A stretch of DNA of 64,000 nt from Aestuariibaculum suncheonense (GTDB lineage: Bacteria; Bacteroidota; Bacteroidia; Flavobacteriales; Flavobacteriaceae), in the NCBI RefSeq assembly GCF_014596935.1, contig NZ_JACVXC010000003.1, forward strand, positions 248,001-312,000. Reading direction: 5' to 3'. Shown here piece by piece: positions 37,239 through 44,725 of the stretch. A program made the position numbers and the translations under genes. The notes below the pieces were generated by a model. That model was not told where the DNA came from, did no database searches, and saw only the letters and a program-made list of their open reading frames with translations. How positions within the stretch are numbered: position 1 is the stretch's first letter; every line of letters starts with the position of its first letter.

Positions 37239-38207
37239 ATGACAGAAACAAATAGTTCAGATTGGAGGCATAGCGTTATGCCGGCTGTGTTTACATGGTT
37301 GAAAGAGTCGAAATCATGTGCCCTTGAAATTGACCTAGATACAACACAAAAATACGCCGCAGATGTTTTAAAAATTCAAGGAAAAGGAGGAAGCAGAATG
37401 GGTGGACTTGTCGGCTCTGGCACACTTGGTGAGAATAGCTACCTAAGCACCGAACAGCGCCTTACTTTACTTAAAGCCCTTTCTGACGTCGCTAAAGAAT
37501 ATAATGTACCGTTAATTAGTGGAGCAGCGTCAGAAACTAAAGAAGAACTTGCCAAAATTATTGAAGGTCTTGTATCAGTTGGAGTGGATACTGTTATGGT
37601 TATGCCTCCAAAAACTAAAGCCTTTCCATCGGACGATGAAATGTATGATTACTATGAACTTGCGGAAGCAACTGCACGAAATTTAGGCGTAACAATTATG
37701 CCCTATAACAATCCTGACGCTGCTGGATATCATGCAATATCAACTAACCTTCTTCGAAGAATTTCTGTTCTACCTAATGTAACTGCTCTTAAAATATCGA
37801 CTGTAGATGTTTCAATTATTGAAACTTTGATGTTAGAGAATAAAGATTTAAAGGTTTTGGCAGGGGTTGACTCAGTAACTGTACATGCAGGACTTGCAGG
37901 CGCAAGTGGCGGTATTACAGGTGTGGGTGTTATATTCCCAAAAGCAAGCGTTACTATGCAGGAGCATGTTTTAAATGGAGAATGGGCTGAGGCTAACAAA
38001 ATTTCTCAGGCTTTAAATTCCCTATCATATCTCGATGCTCAGCCGCTACTTATGGAGTATCTTAAGGTTGCCATGGGTATTCATCACAATGATATAGCTG
38101 GAGGGCTTCGTACCTATGGTATAAAATTAACTCAACAGCAAATTGATGATGTTCAAGCAAGATATACACTTGCAAAAGAAAGACTTAAAGCTTTAGACTT
38201 ATTATAG
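37239..38207 (+). CDS. DapA-family lyase, probable 1-pyrroline-4-hydroxy-2-carboxylate deaminase
   Basis: A 322-residue dihydrodipicolinate-synthase-family protein, cytoplasmic. The Schiff-base Lys is Lys185 in VTALKIST, the catalytic Tyr is Tyr156 in MPYNNPD, and the GTLGENSYLS motif near residue 61 stands where DapA has GTTGE. It is not likely to be true DapA: the family is broad, and here all other steps of hydroxyproline degradation are next to it, lacking only the deaminase that turns 1-pyrroline-4-hydroxy-2-carboxylate into 2-oxoglutarate semialdehyde. It has its own promoter and is followed by a terminator, so it is transcribed apart from the other enzymes. The specific reaction is inferred. 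Confidence 0.85.
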   Translation: MTETNSSDWRHSVMPAVFTWLKESKSCALEIDLDTTQKYAADVLKIQGKGGSRMGGLVGSGTLGENSYLSTEQRLTLLKALSDVAKEYNVPLISGAASETKEELAKIIEGLVSVGVDTVMVMPPKTKAFPSDDEMYDYYELAEATARNLGVTIMPYNNPDAAGYHAISTNLLRRISVLPNVTALKISTVDVSIIETLMLENKDLKVLAGVDSVTVHAGLAGASGGITGVGVIFPKASVTMQEHVLNGEWAEANKISQALNSLSYLDAQPLLMEYLKVAMGIHHNDIAGGLRTYGIKLTQQQIDDVQARYTLAKERLKALDLL

Positions 38208-38234
38208 ACTATTACTTTCAAATATTCAAACAGA

Positions 38235-38265
38235 AAAAGTGTCGTTTTTACGGGGCTTTTTTTTT
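38235..38265 (+). terminator. Rho-independent-type terminator
   Basis: AAAAGTGTCGT and ACGGGGCTTTT form a stem with G-U pairs and one mismatch around a T4 loop, followed by a run of T. It starts 28 bases after the stop of the DapA-family gene. Confidence 0.7.
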
Positions 38266-38275
38266 GAGGGAGTTG

Positions 38276-38650
38276 CTACCTGGACTTCATATGAATATTA
38301 TGATAATCTATAATATCCGTTAGTGCATGACGTGAATCATCTTCTCCCAAGTATCGGGATTTAATAATACTGGAAGTAATGAGTTTACCATCTCTTTTTA
38401 AGTTTTGATAAACCCCGAAGAGATCGGCACTGATTTGCTTTAGAAATTCATTGAGTAATTTAGCTTCATCACCTAAGCCCTTTAGTCGGCTTTTATTGGA
38501 ATCCCATTCCGAAACAAGGACTTTTCTTTTTAAGGATAGTTCGGCTCGTTTACCATTTACGGTGATACGAGCATAAAGGGGTGCTTTTCCATTTTTGATA
38601 CTGGATTGCTTCAGCCAAAACAGAACACTGAAGGTTTGTGTGGTTTTCAT
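38276..38650 (-). pseudogene. Truncated tyrosine recombinase (N-terminal arm/SAM-like region only)
   Basis: A 124-residue frame starting MKTTQTFSVLFWLKQSSIKNG. The arm-DNA-binding domain typical of Bacteroidota integrases covers about 1-90 (YARITVNGKRAELSLKRKV, then LVSEWDSNKSRLKG), and the beginning of the core-binding helices follows. It ends at DIIDYHNIHMKSR, where an intact integrase continues for about 280 more residues, so the core-binding end and the catalytic R-H-R-Y domain are lost. The same start is repeated at 19308-19484. The truncation point lies just next to the terminator of the DapA-family gene. Confidence 0.82.
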
Positions 38651-39169
38651 ACGCTTTTGTTTTTAAAATTGAACATTAGAAACAAAAGCCAAATCAAATT
38701 GCTCGGTTACCTTTTTATACGTTTTTAAAAGAGGTAACCGAATAGGTCAAATTTTTATTTAAATGAATTCAAATAATATGAACCCCTAAAAACGTCAAAA
38801 CCTTGATAATCATGAAATTACCAAGGTTTTGTTACTTATTGATTCTGATCTAGTCGGGGTGGCAGACCTAACCTAGACCTCTCTTATCCCCTATTATTAC
38901 TGTTATTCTCTAATTCCCATACTTTCATGCACACCGAATTGCACACTCAAACTACAAAAAGAACATTAGAAATATAATTTACTTCTATTTAACACTACAA
39001 AGATACAATTATATCTAAATACTATTAGAAACCAGCTAATGAAAAGGAAAAAACCTTATTCGTCAGGCCAGTGAATTAGCAAACACTTAGCCATTACTTT
39101 TTAGTCTTAAAATAAATTTCCTTTCAATGCGCTCCTCAAAAGGTCTCCGGAGTGTATTGAAAGGAAATT
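38475..39169. repeat. Direct repeat copy 2 (about 700 bp)
   Basis: Second copy of the repeat at 19308-20009, same orientation. It includes the start of the recombinase fragment, a leader hairpin (CGGTTACC to GGTAACCG, 38704-38740), a second hairpin CAAAACCTTG/CAAGGTTTTG (38796-38831) that has decayed in copy 1, and a 55-bp palindrome at 39115-39169. The two copies look like old duplicated element ends, with many point differences. With the hairpin at 39206 it fills most of the gap between 38651 and 39488. Confidence 0.85.
39115..39169. repeat. 55-bp palindrome at end of repeat copy 2, core inverted
   Basis: Arms AATTTCCTTTCAAT and ATTGAAAGGAAATT equal those at 19955-20009. The 27-base core reads in the opposite direction: reverse-complementing this copy gives 48 of 55 matching positions with copy 1, by my hand alignment, whereas the direct comparison of the core matches poorly. 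Confidence 0.75.
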
Positions 39170-39205
39170 GTTTTAACAACAAAGTCTAGAAACACCATCA
39201 AAACT

Positions 39206-39266
39206 CATTTTTTCGTAAAAAATTCGCTGATTTTACTGGGCTGAGCGCATTTTTTACGAAAAAATG
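39206..39266. repeat. 18-bp perfect inverted repeat (large hairpin)
   Basis: CATTTTTTCGTAAAAAAT (39206-39223) and its exact reverse complement at 39249-39266 surround a 25-base loop that itself has a CGCT/AGCG pair. It lies between repeat copy 2 and the end of the CBM9-like gene (39489), downstream of the right-arm operon. It may be a terminator for that minus-strand operon or an element end. Confidence 0.6.
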
Positions 39267-39488
39267 AAGTGACTACAAATAAGTCGTTTTTATAAATCTC
39301 AGTATTTATAGGGGTTCAGGGAATAAACCAAACCGTAACATCGCTTTAGTGTGTTACCCTCTTGCTTTACAATGCAATTAGTTTTGTAAATACTCTTTTC
39401 ATAGAAAGTTTATATTGCACTTTAAATCATGTTTTAATTAGCTTTATATCTACAAAAACTGACCAGAAGATAATTTAGCATTTAAATG

Positions 39489-40154
39489 TTAACGCTCCTG
39501 TAATAATAGAATTCCAAAAGAACTGGAAACATGAAAATCTGGTTCATCTGTATCGGGATCAACCCATGTTATCCAAGTAGGCTCCATAATCCCATCCTTT
39601 GTTCTGTTATACTTCGCTCTGTAAATACCCGTTTGAATCCTCTCTGCTTTAAGTAATCCTAGGTTTAATAATGATTCTTTACTTATAACAACTTCAACAA
39701 CAAAATAATTAGCTTTAACAATCGACTTTACCTGAATATGATCTTTTGGCCAATTCCAATCGTAATCAAAACTCCTATAATAGTTTGCTTTAAAATCCAA
39801 AACCCTTGGTGTTGGATCTATTTCTAAACAATAATACGGAGTTAATTTATCGTCTATATTAAAAAAAAGTTCTACCCTATCAGAGCTCGCTATACTTTCA
39901 ATACTATTATTTTTAGTATTCACATAAATATTTGAATCGCAAACCTTAAAGCTCACATATAGATTTTCGTCATCGTGCAATGCCTTAAACTCAACCTTAT
40001 GGTTTTGTTCATCATTCCAAGACGAATTAAAATCAGTTAAATGATTTGCCTGATTCCAAAGAGCACTATCACCTCGTCCATTTATTCTCAATTGGTTTTT
40101 ATCAATATGAATTACAGTATATTCCTTTTTATTATTCATTAATCCAGTACTCAT
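39489..40154 (-). CDS. CBM9-like (DOMON-type) carbohydrate-binding protein
   Basis: A 221-residue beta-sandwich protein resembling the CBM9 family of endoxylanase modules: an N-terminal LRINGRGDSALWNQANHL entry, VEFKALHDDENLYVSFKVCD, SSDRVELFFNID, and WITWVDPDTDEPDFHVSSSFG near the end. It carries no signal peptide or lipobox, so as written it would stay in the cytoplasm, which is odd for a glycan-binding module. Its ATG overlaps the stop of the heparinase-family lyase (ATGA), so the two are translationally coupled. A start at M6 (40139) is possible. It may once have been the C-terminal module of a secreted enzyme. Confidence 0.75.
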   Translation of the reverse strand: MSTGLMNNKKEYTVIHIDKNQLRINGRGDSALWNQANHLTDFNSSWNDEQNHKVEFKALHDDENLYVSFKVCDSNIYVNTKNNSIESIASSDRVELFFNIDDKLTPYYCLEIDPTPRVLDFKANYYRSFDYDWNWPKDHIQVKSIVKANYFVVEVVISKESLLNLGLLKAERIQTGIYRAKYNRTKDGIMEPTWITWVDPDTDEPDFHVSSSFGILLLQER

Positions 40155-42304
40155 TCTTTTAAAACAATAATATTCTTTTCTTTTTTATGTTTTTCAATCA
40201 AAATAACTTCTCCATATACCATAGTATCATTAACCTTATAAAAGTGATTTGCCGGTGCAGAAGCATTGTGTACCAAAACCAAAGTATATTCAACATTTTC
40301 GACAACAATTGTTATAGCTTCTACATCTTTGTCTTCTAATAAAACATCTTTTCTATTGTAAACAGATGCTTTTGAAAAACTGATATTGTTTTTATTTGGG
40401 AAATATAATAAGGTTATAAATGATGTAAAGCCTTCGGTGTCTTTATAAATTTCAGCCCTTTTGTTAGGTTCCTTTAAATTATATTCGGGCGACCACCACG
40501 AATCGGTTAATTTCATTTTGACAGTCTTAAGGGGTTGTATCCTTAAATTATCATTTTTGTAAGTTGTTGTTAAAGCTCCACTGGTAATTTGAACACTGTT
40601 GTTTGGGAAATTAAAATATTGAGAATATTTATGATGCCCTTTGGCATTAAAACTATCAAAAAGCAACCAAATGTTTGGTTTTAAATATAGCAACCTCCGT
40701 TTCACTGTAACAGGATCTTCTAACCTACTGTAAGCATTATTTTCTGCTTCGGCATAATCAAAACCAATTGCTGATTTAGTATAAATCCCTTGTGATCGAG
40801 CCTCAAAACTATTAGTCCAGGAGTCATTGTAAACACTATTGGTAAGGTTGTCTACTCCTATAGTATTATGGCTTTTGTTATTTTTAAAAAATTCGCGCCA
40901 CTCGTTGTCTACATAAGTATAACGTCCGCCATCAATTAAGTAATCCTTTCCATTAGCAAAGATCGTAAAATGCAATAGGTTATCGTGCCCATGACCACAG
41001 CCTAGCTTCTTTAAATGAAAACTGGAGTAAGTAGCGTTTTCTTTCCAAGAGCTTCGCATATAAAAGTCGCCTGAACTTTGTTGGTAAACCGATAAAAACT
41101 CAGGAAATTTTGATTCTACCCGTTTATAAACCAAATTATTATCCTTCCCTGTTAAAAATAAGGTTTCATAGTCCAATTCACTGTAAGCCTTTGATTTTAA
41201 AATAGAATCGTTAAACAAGGTAGCAGCTAATGTCAACAAGCCTCTTAAATCGGTATCATCACTATCGCCTAAAAGTGGTTGATGATAATTTGGCTTTTGC
41301 GATTTTATATTTGCAAAGGCCATAGCCTTTGTTTTTTTCACAATAATCTCAGGAAGTTTAAGACCTTTACGTTGTGCCAATAAATTGACATTTAAATAAC
41401 AGTGAAATACTTCGTTATGATACATAGGCGATTGTTCCCACTGTGTACCATCTTCCATAATTTGTAATGTTATGCAGGTAGTCAGTTTTTCAATCGCATC
41501 TTTTTGCCATTGGGTAGCTATTTTAAAATCATCTAAAAAAAGTGATAAATTATATACCCCTTGAAACTCTAAAACACCCCAATTACTAGTTTGTGAAAAC
41601 CCGCTAAAAGCACTATTTAAATAAACGCCATGTTCATACAAAGATTCTAAAAACTTCTCTAAAAATTCTGGAGTTATATACTTCGAATTCTTAACATATT
41701 CGAAAGCCTTAATCCAATTCTCGCATCTAATCCCCGCTTCTATCCTTCGCCATGTATAATGTTTTAAATCGTCCTTTAGAGGGTTATGGTCTATCCAATG
41801 TATGATTTGTTCAACAAATTCTTTGGAATATTTTTCATCACCTGTAAGCAAATAGGCTTTTCCTAAATCAATCCAAAATTTATGTCGATTAAGCATATAA
41901 CACCATTCTACATCACCATTAGGAATAGCTTTCCAATCTATCTGACCTTTAAATTGATAGGGTACATTGGTTTTTTCCATATCCCAATCATCCCTGAACA
42001 AAAAATAATGATTAAGAACATTGTTGGCTGTTTTTATACTTTTTTCGACGCCTTCAGGGTGATTTGCTTTTATATAATCAATATCCGATTCTGAAACACT
42101 TAAGTAAAGATTTGCTTTCTTTTTATATACATTCAACAACTCCATTAAGGCGTTTTGATGATTTCCTTTAGAAAACGCTTTATTAACGGTACTTAATTGA
42201 GGTAAATTGAAATCGATTTTATCAAAAATAGCATCATTTTGTGCATAGCAGAAAAGAGTTCCTGCTAGATAAAATGCAATTATGATATATTTATCTAAAC
42301 TCAT
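40151..42304 (-). CDS. Heparinase II/III-superfamily polysaccharide lyase (PL12-like)
   Basis: A 717-residue lyase with a signal peptide (cut near CYAQ, residue 22). It has an (alpha/alpha)-toroid (about 60-370) followed by a beta-sandwich domain (about 400-717). Candidate catalytic residues match heparinase III in kind and spacing: Asn241 in TSNWGVLE, Tyr295 in SPMYHNEV and His440 in CGHGHDNLLHFTIF. It probably cleaves a uronic-acid-containing glycosaminoglycan by beta-elimination; heparan, chondroitin or hyaluronan cannot be distinguished by eye. It is the second-to-last gene of the right-arm operon and overlaps the CBM9-like gene. Confidence 0.85.
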   Translation of the reverse strand: MSLDKYIIIAFYLAGTLFCYAQNDAIFDKIDFNLPQLSTVNKAFSKGNHQNALMELLNVYKKKANLYLSVSESDIDYIKANHPEGVEKSIKTANNVLNHYFLFRDDWDMEKTNVPYQFKGQIDWKAIPNGDVEWCYMLNRHKFWIDLGKAYLLTGDEKYSKEFVEQIIHWIDHNPLKDDLKHYTWRRIEAGIRCENWIKAFEYVKNSKYITPEFLEKFLESLYEHGVYLNSAFSGFSQTSNWGVLEFQGVYNLSLFLDDFKIATQWQKDAIEKLTTCITLQIMEDGTQWEQSPMYHNEVFHCYLNVNLLAQRKGLKLPEIIVKKTKAMAFANIKSQKPNYHQPLLGDSDDTDLRGLLTLAATLFNDSILKSKAYSELDYETLFLTGKDNNLVYKRVESKFPEFLSVYQQSSGDFYMRSSWKENATYSSFHLKKLGCGHGHDNLLHFTIFANGKDYLIDGGRYTYVDNEWREFFKNNKSHNTIGVDNLTNSVYNDSWTNSFEARSQGIYTKSAIGFDYAEAENNAYSRLEDPVTVKRRLLYLKPNIWLLFDSFNAKGHHKYSQYFNFPNNSVQITSGALTTTYKNDNLRIQPLKTVKMKLTDSWWSPEYNLKEPNKRAEIYKDTEGFTSFITLLYFPNKNNISFSKASVYNRKDVLLEDKDVEAITIVVENVEYTLVLVHNASAPANHFYKVNDTMVYGEVILIEKHKKEKNIIVLKE

Positions 42305-42340
42305 AGTAAGTTAATCTTGATTACTTATCAACAATACACC

Positions 42341-43924
42341 TTATTCTACTTTTGGTTTAAACATAGTATAACTTAAACCTTTTCTAGCATCCATTAATGC
42401 CGCCCGAAGTTCTTCAACTTTTTCAGGATAATCTAGCGCTACATTGTTTTGCTCTCCTGGGTCTTCTCCTAAATTATATAATTGTGGAGTGATTTCGAAA
42501 CCTGTTTCAATAATTGGTCCCCAAGGCACTAATTTAGGACCCTCAAGAGGTTCAATGTATTTCCAATTGCCTCTAACATACGATAGTGGTCCTGCAAAGC
42601 TTTCCTGGATTAAAGACTCTCTACCTGTTGTATCCTCTCCTGTTAAGATATCCAACTGATCTTGACTATCCATATCTTTGTATTTAGACGTATCAGCCCC
42701 TGCCAATTTACCTAATGATTTAAATAAATCCACTTGACTAAATAAGGCATTAGAAGTCATTCCTTTATTTTTTCCATCTGGCCATCGTACAATAAACGGA
42801 ATTTTTGAACCTCCGTCAAGGGCACTATACTTTCCGCCTCTTAAATTTCCTGCTGGTTTGTGGTCACCTACTAATTCCCTAGCTTGATCATGGTATCCGT
42901 CATCTAGTACTGGACCATTATCACTAGAGAAAATAATAAGAGTATTATCTAAAAGATTTTGCGATTTTAATTCTGAAACAATTTGTTTTACTGTCCAATC
43001 TAACTGTAAAATTACATCGCCTCTAGGCCCCATACTACTTTTCCCTTGGAACATCTTGTTTGGAACTCTTGGTACATGAATATCATGTGTTGAAAGGAAA
43101 AGAAAAAAAGGTTTCTCTTTATTAGCATTTATAAAACCAATCGATCTTTTAACCAGTTCTAGGGCAATAGTCTCGTCATCCCAAAGCGCCGCTTTACCGC
43201 CTTCCATAAACCCAATACGGCTAATACCATTCACAATAGTATTGGCATGTCCTTGAGATGGCTTTACTTTCAGTAGCTCAGGATTTTCAGATCCAGTTGG
43301 CCAGTTCCCTATCTTTTCTTTGTAGTTTACTTTGATAGGATCGGAAGGATCAAGATTTACGATGTTATGATTTTCGACAAAAACACAAGGCACCCTGTCG
43401 CCTGTTGCAGGAATAAGGAATGAGTAGTCAAACCCTATTTCAAGGGGACCTGGTTTAATGATACCATTCCAGTCAGGGCCTCCCTTACCACCTAAACCCA
43501 AATGCCATTTACCCACAACGCCTGTTTTATAACCTGCAGATTGCAATACTGTGGCCAATGTAGGTTTAGAGGTGTCAAATAAAAGGGGTTGATCTCCAGA
43601 TGCAATGCTGTTTCCTTTCTTTCTCCAAGCATACATTCCTGTTAACAAAGAATAACGAGAAGGCGTACAAGTTGCTGCTGTGGCATAAGCATTATGAAAG
43701 GCAATACCATCTTTGGCAAGGCTATCGATTGCTGGAGTTTGTATAGCTGTCGCCCCATAAGCACTAATATCTCCATAACCTAGGTCATCGGTATAAATCA
43801 TTACAATATTAGGCTGCTTTTTCACTTCGAAACGCTCCTCTTTTTTAGAGAGTTTATTTTTACATCCTAAAAACACAAGCATTAAAAAGGCGAGTAGTTG
43901 TGTAAAATGTCTCTTTATTTTCAT
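42341..43924 (-). CDS. Type I sulfatase, lipoprotein
   Basis: The preferred start is the ATG at 43924; the longer frame from 43951 adds nine residues ahead of a normal lipoprotein signal (LVFLG-Cys). The 527-residue protein has metal ligands in YTDDLGYGD and the formylglycine signature CTPSR (Cys86 to Arg90 from this start), followed by LLTGMYAWRKKG. FSSDNGPVLDDG supplies later metal ligands. The long C-terminal half with QESFAGPLSYVRGNWKYI is typical of arylsulfatase-A-like enzymes. It would remove 4-O- or 6-O-sulfate from a glycosaminoglycan-type sugar; which one is unknown. It lies between the lyase and the DUF6250-like gene. Confidence 0.94.
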   Translation of the reverse strand: MKIKRHFTQLLAFLMLVFLGCKNKLSKKEERFEVKKQPNIVMIYTDDLGYGDISAYGATAIQTPAIDSLAKDGIAFHNAYATAATCTPSRYSLLTGMYAWRKKGNSIASGDQPLLFDTSKPTLATVLQSAGYKTGVVGKWHLGLGGKGGPDWNGIIKPGPLEIGFDYSFLIPATGDRVPCVFVENHNIVNLDPSDPIKVNYKEKIGNWPTGSENPELLKVKPSQGHANTIVNGISRIGFMEGGKAALWDDETIALELVKRSIGFINANKEKPFFLFLSTHDIHVPRVPNKMFQGKSSMGPRGDVILQLDWTVKQIVSELKSQNLLDNTLIIFSSDNGPVLDDGYHDQARELVGDHKPAGNLRGGKYSALDGGSKIPFIVRWPDGKNKGMTSNALFSQVDLFKSLGKLAGADTSKYKDMDSQDQLDILTGEDTTGRESLIQESFAGPLSYVRGNWKYIEPLEGPKLVPWGPIIETGFEITPQLYNLGEDPGEQNNVALDYPEKVEELRAALMDARKGLSYTMFKPKVE

Positions 43925-43977
43925 AGCTCTTTTTAAAATTGATAGTTCCAATTATAATTACACTTAATCGATTTTTT

Positions 43978-44661
43978 CTAATTTAACTGGGTGACTTTAA
44001 AGTTTTCTATTTTCATATGGTTATTTACTGTTCTAAATCCAAAATAACCACTCTTATAAGGCTCTGAATCAACAATTTCAAATATTTTTTCTCCTTCTCT
44101 AGAATAGCTTGTGTAATTATCTTTTACAATTATTTCTATTTGCACAGTTTTGTTTGGAATAATCATAAACTTTTCATCAGACAAATCATGTTCGGGCAAT
44201 AATGGCCTATTTATATCTCCGTTATATCGTCTAAACCTTGTTTTGGTATTATGGTGCCCGCCATAACCTACGTAATACAACTTTAAATGATGATAGTTTG
44301 GAAAGTACCCAGCTCTTTGCCTGGATTCTTTAAAAAAATTCTGAGGATTATGAGGGTCTGTAGCCATCCAAAAGCAATTCATATCGGATACTCTATCATA
44401 TATCCCTCCTTTATCTATAATAGTAATATCGTACTGAATTTTAATTGCCCCTTTCAGTTTGTTTTTAAACCAAATTGTGCATCCTTTAGCATCAATAACT
44501 TCAATACTTTTATTTCCAAACAGCACCTCTCCTCCTGGTTGTTGCTCTATAACCCAATTCGATTTATCCTTTAAAACATTGTCATGAATAATCTTTTTCG
44601 AAGAACAACTATTCAATAAAATACACGTTGCTATTATTGTGCTTCTGAGTATAGAAATCAT
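43978..44661 (-). CDS. DUF6250-like lipoprotein, glycan-locus associated
   Basis: A 227-residue protein with a lipobox (LLNS-Cys19) and a concanavalin-like beta-sandwich. It contains GCTIWFKNKLKGAIKIQYD, DMNCFWMATDPHNP, YYVGYGGHHNTKTRFRRYNG and SGYFGFRTVNNHMKIENF. The pattern matches what I know as DUF6250, seen in polysaccharide loci; some relatives may be lyases or binding proteins, but no activity is assigned. It sits between a sulfatase and the PL8 lyase in the same operon, so it probably acts on the same glycan. Confidence 0.7.
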   Translation of the reverse strand: MISILRSTIIATCILLNSCSSKKIIHDNVLKDKSNWVIEQQPGGEVLFGNKSIEVIDAKGCTIWFKNKLKGAIKIQYDITIIDKGGIYDRVSDMNCFWMATDPHNPQNFFKESRQRAGYFPNYHHLKLYYVGYGGHHNTKTRFRRYNGDINRPLLPEHDLSDEKFMIIPNKTVQIEIIVKDNYTSYSREGEKIFEIVDSEPYKSGYFGFRTVNNHMKIENFKVTQLN

Positions 44662-44725
44662 GTTGTTAATTTGATTTTATTAACCGTATTAAACTTAATT
44701 CCAATAGGAATACATGCATCTCATT

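Noticed and set aside
37239-38207. True DapA of lysine synthesis
   Set aside because: The protein family fits, but context carries all other hydroxyproline steps, and the GTTGE motif is altered to GTLGE; lysine genes are absent.
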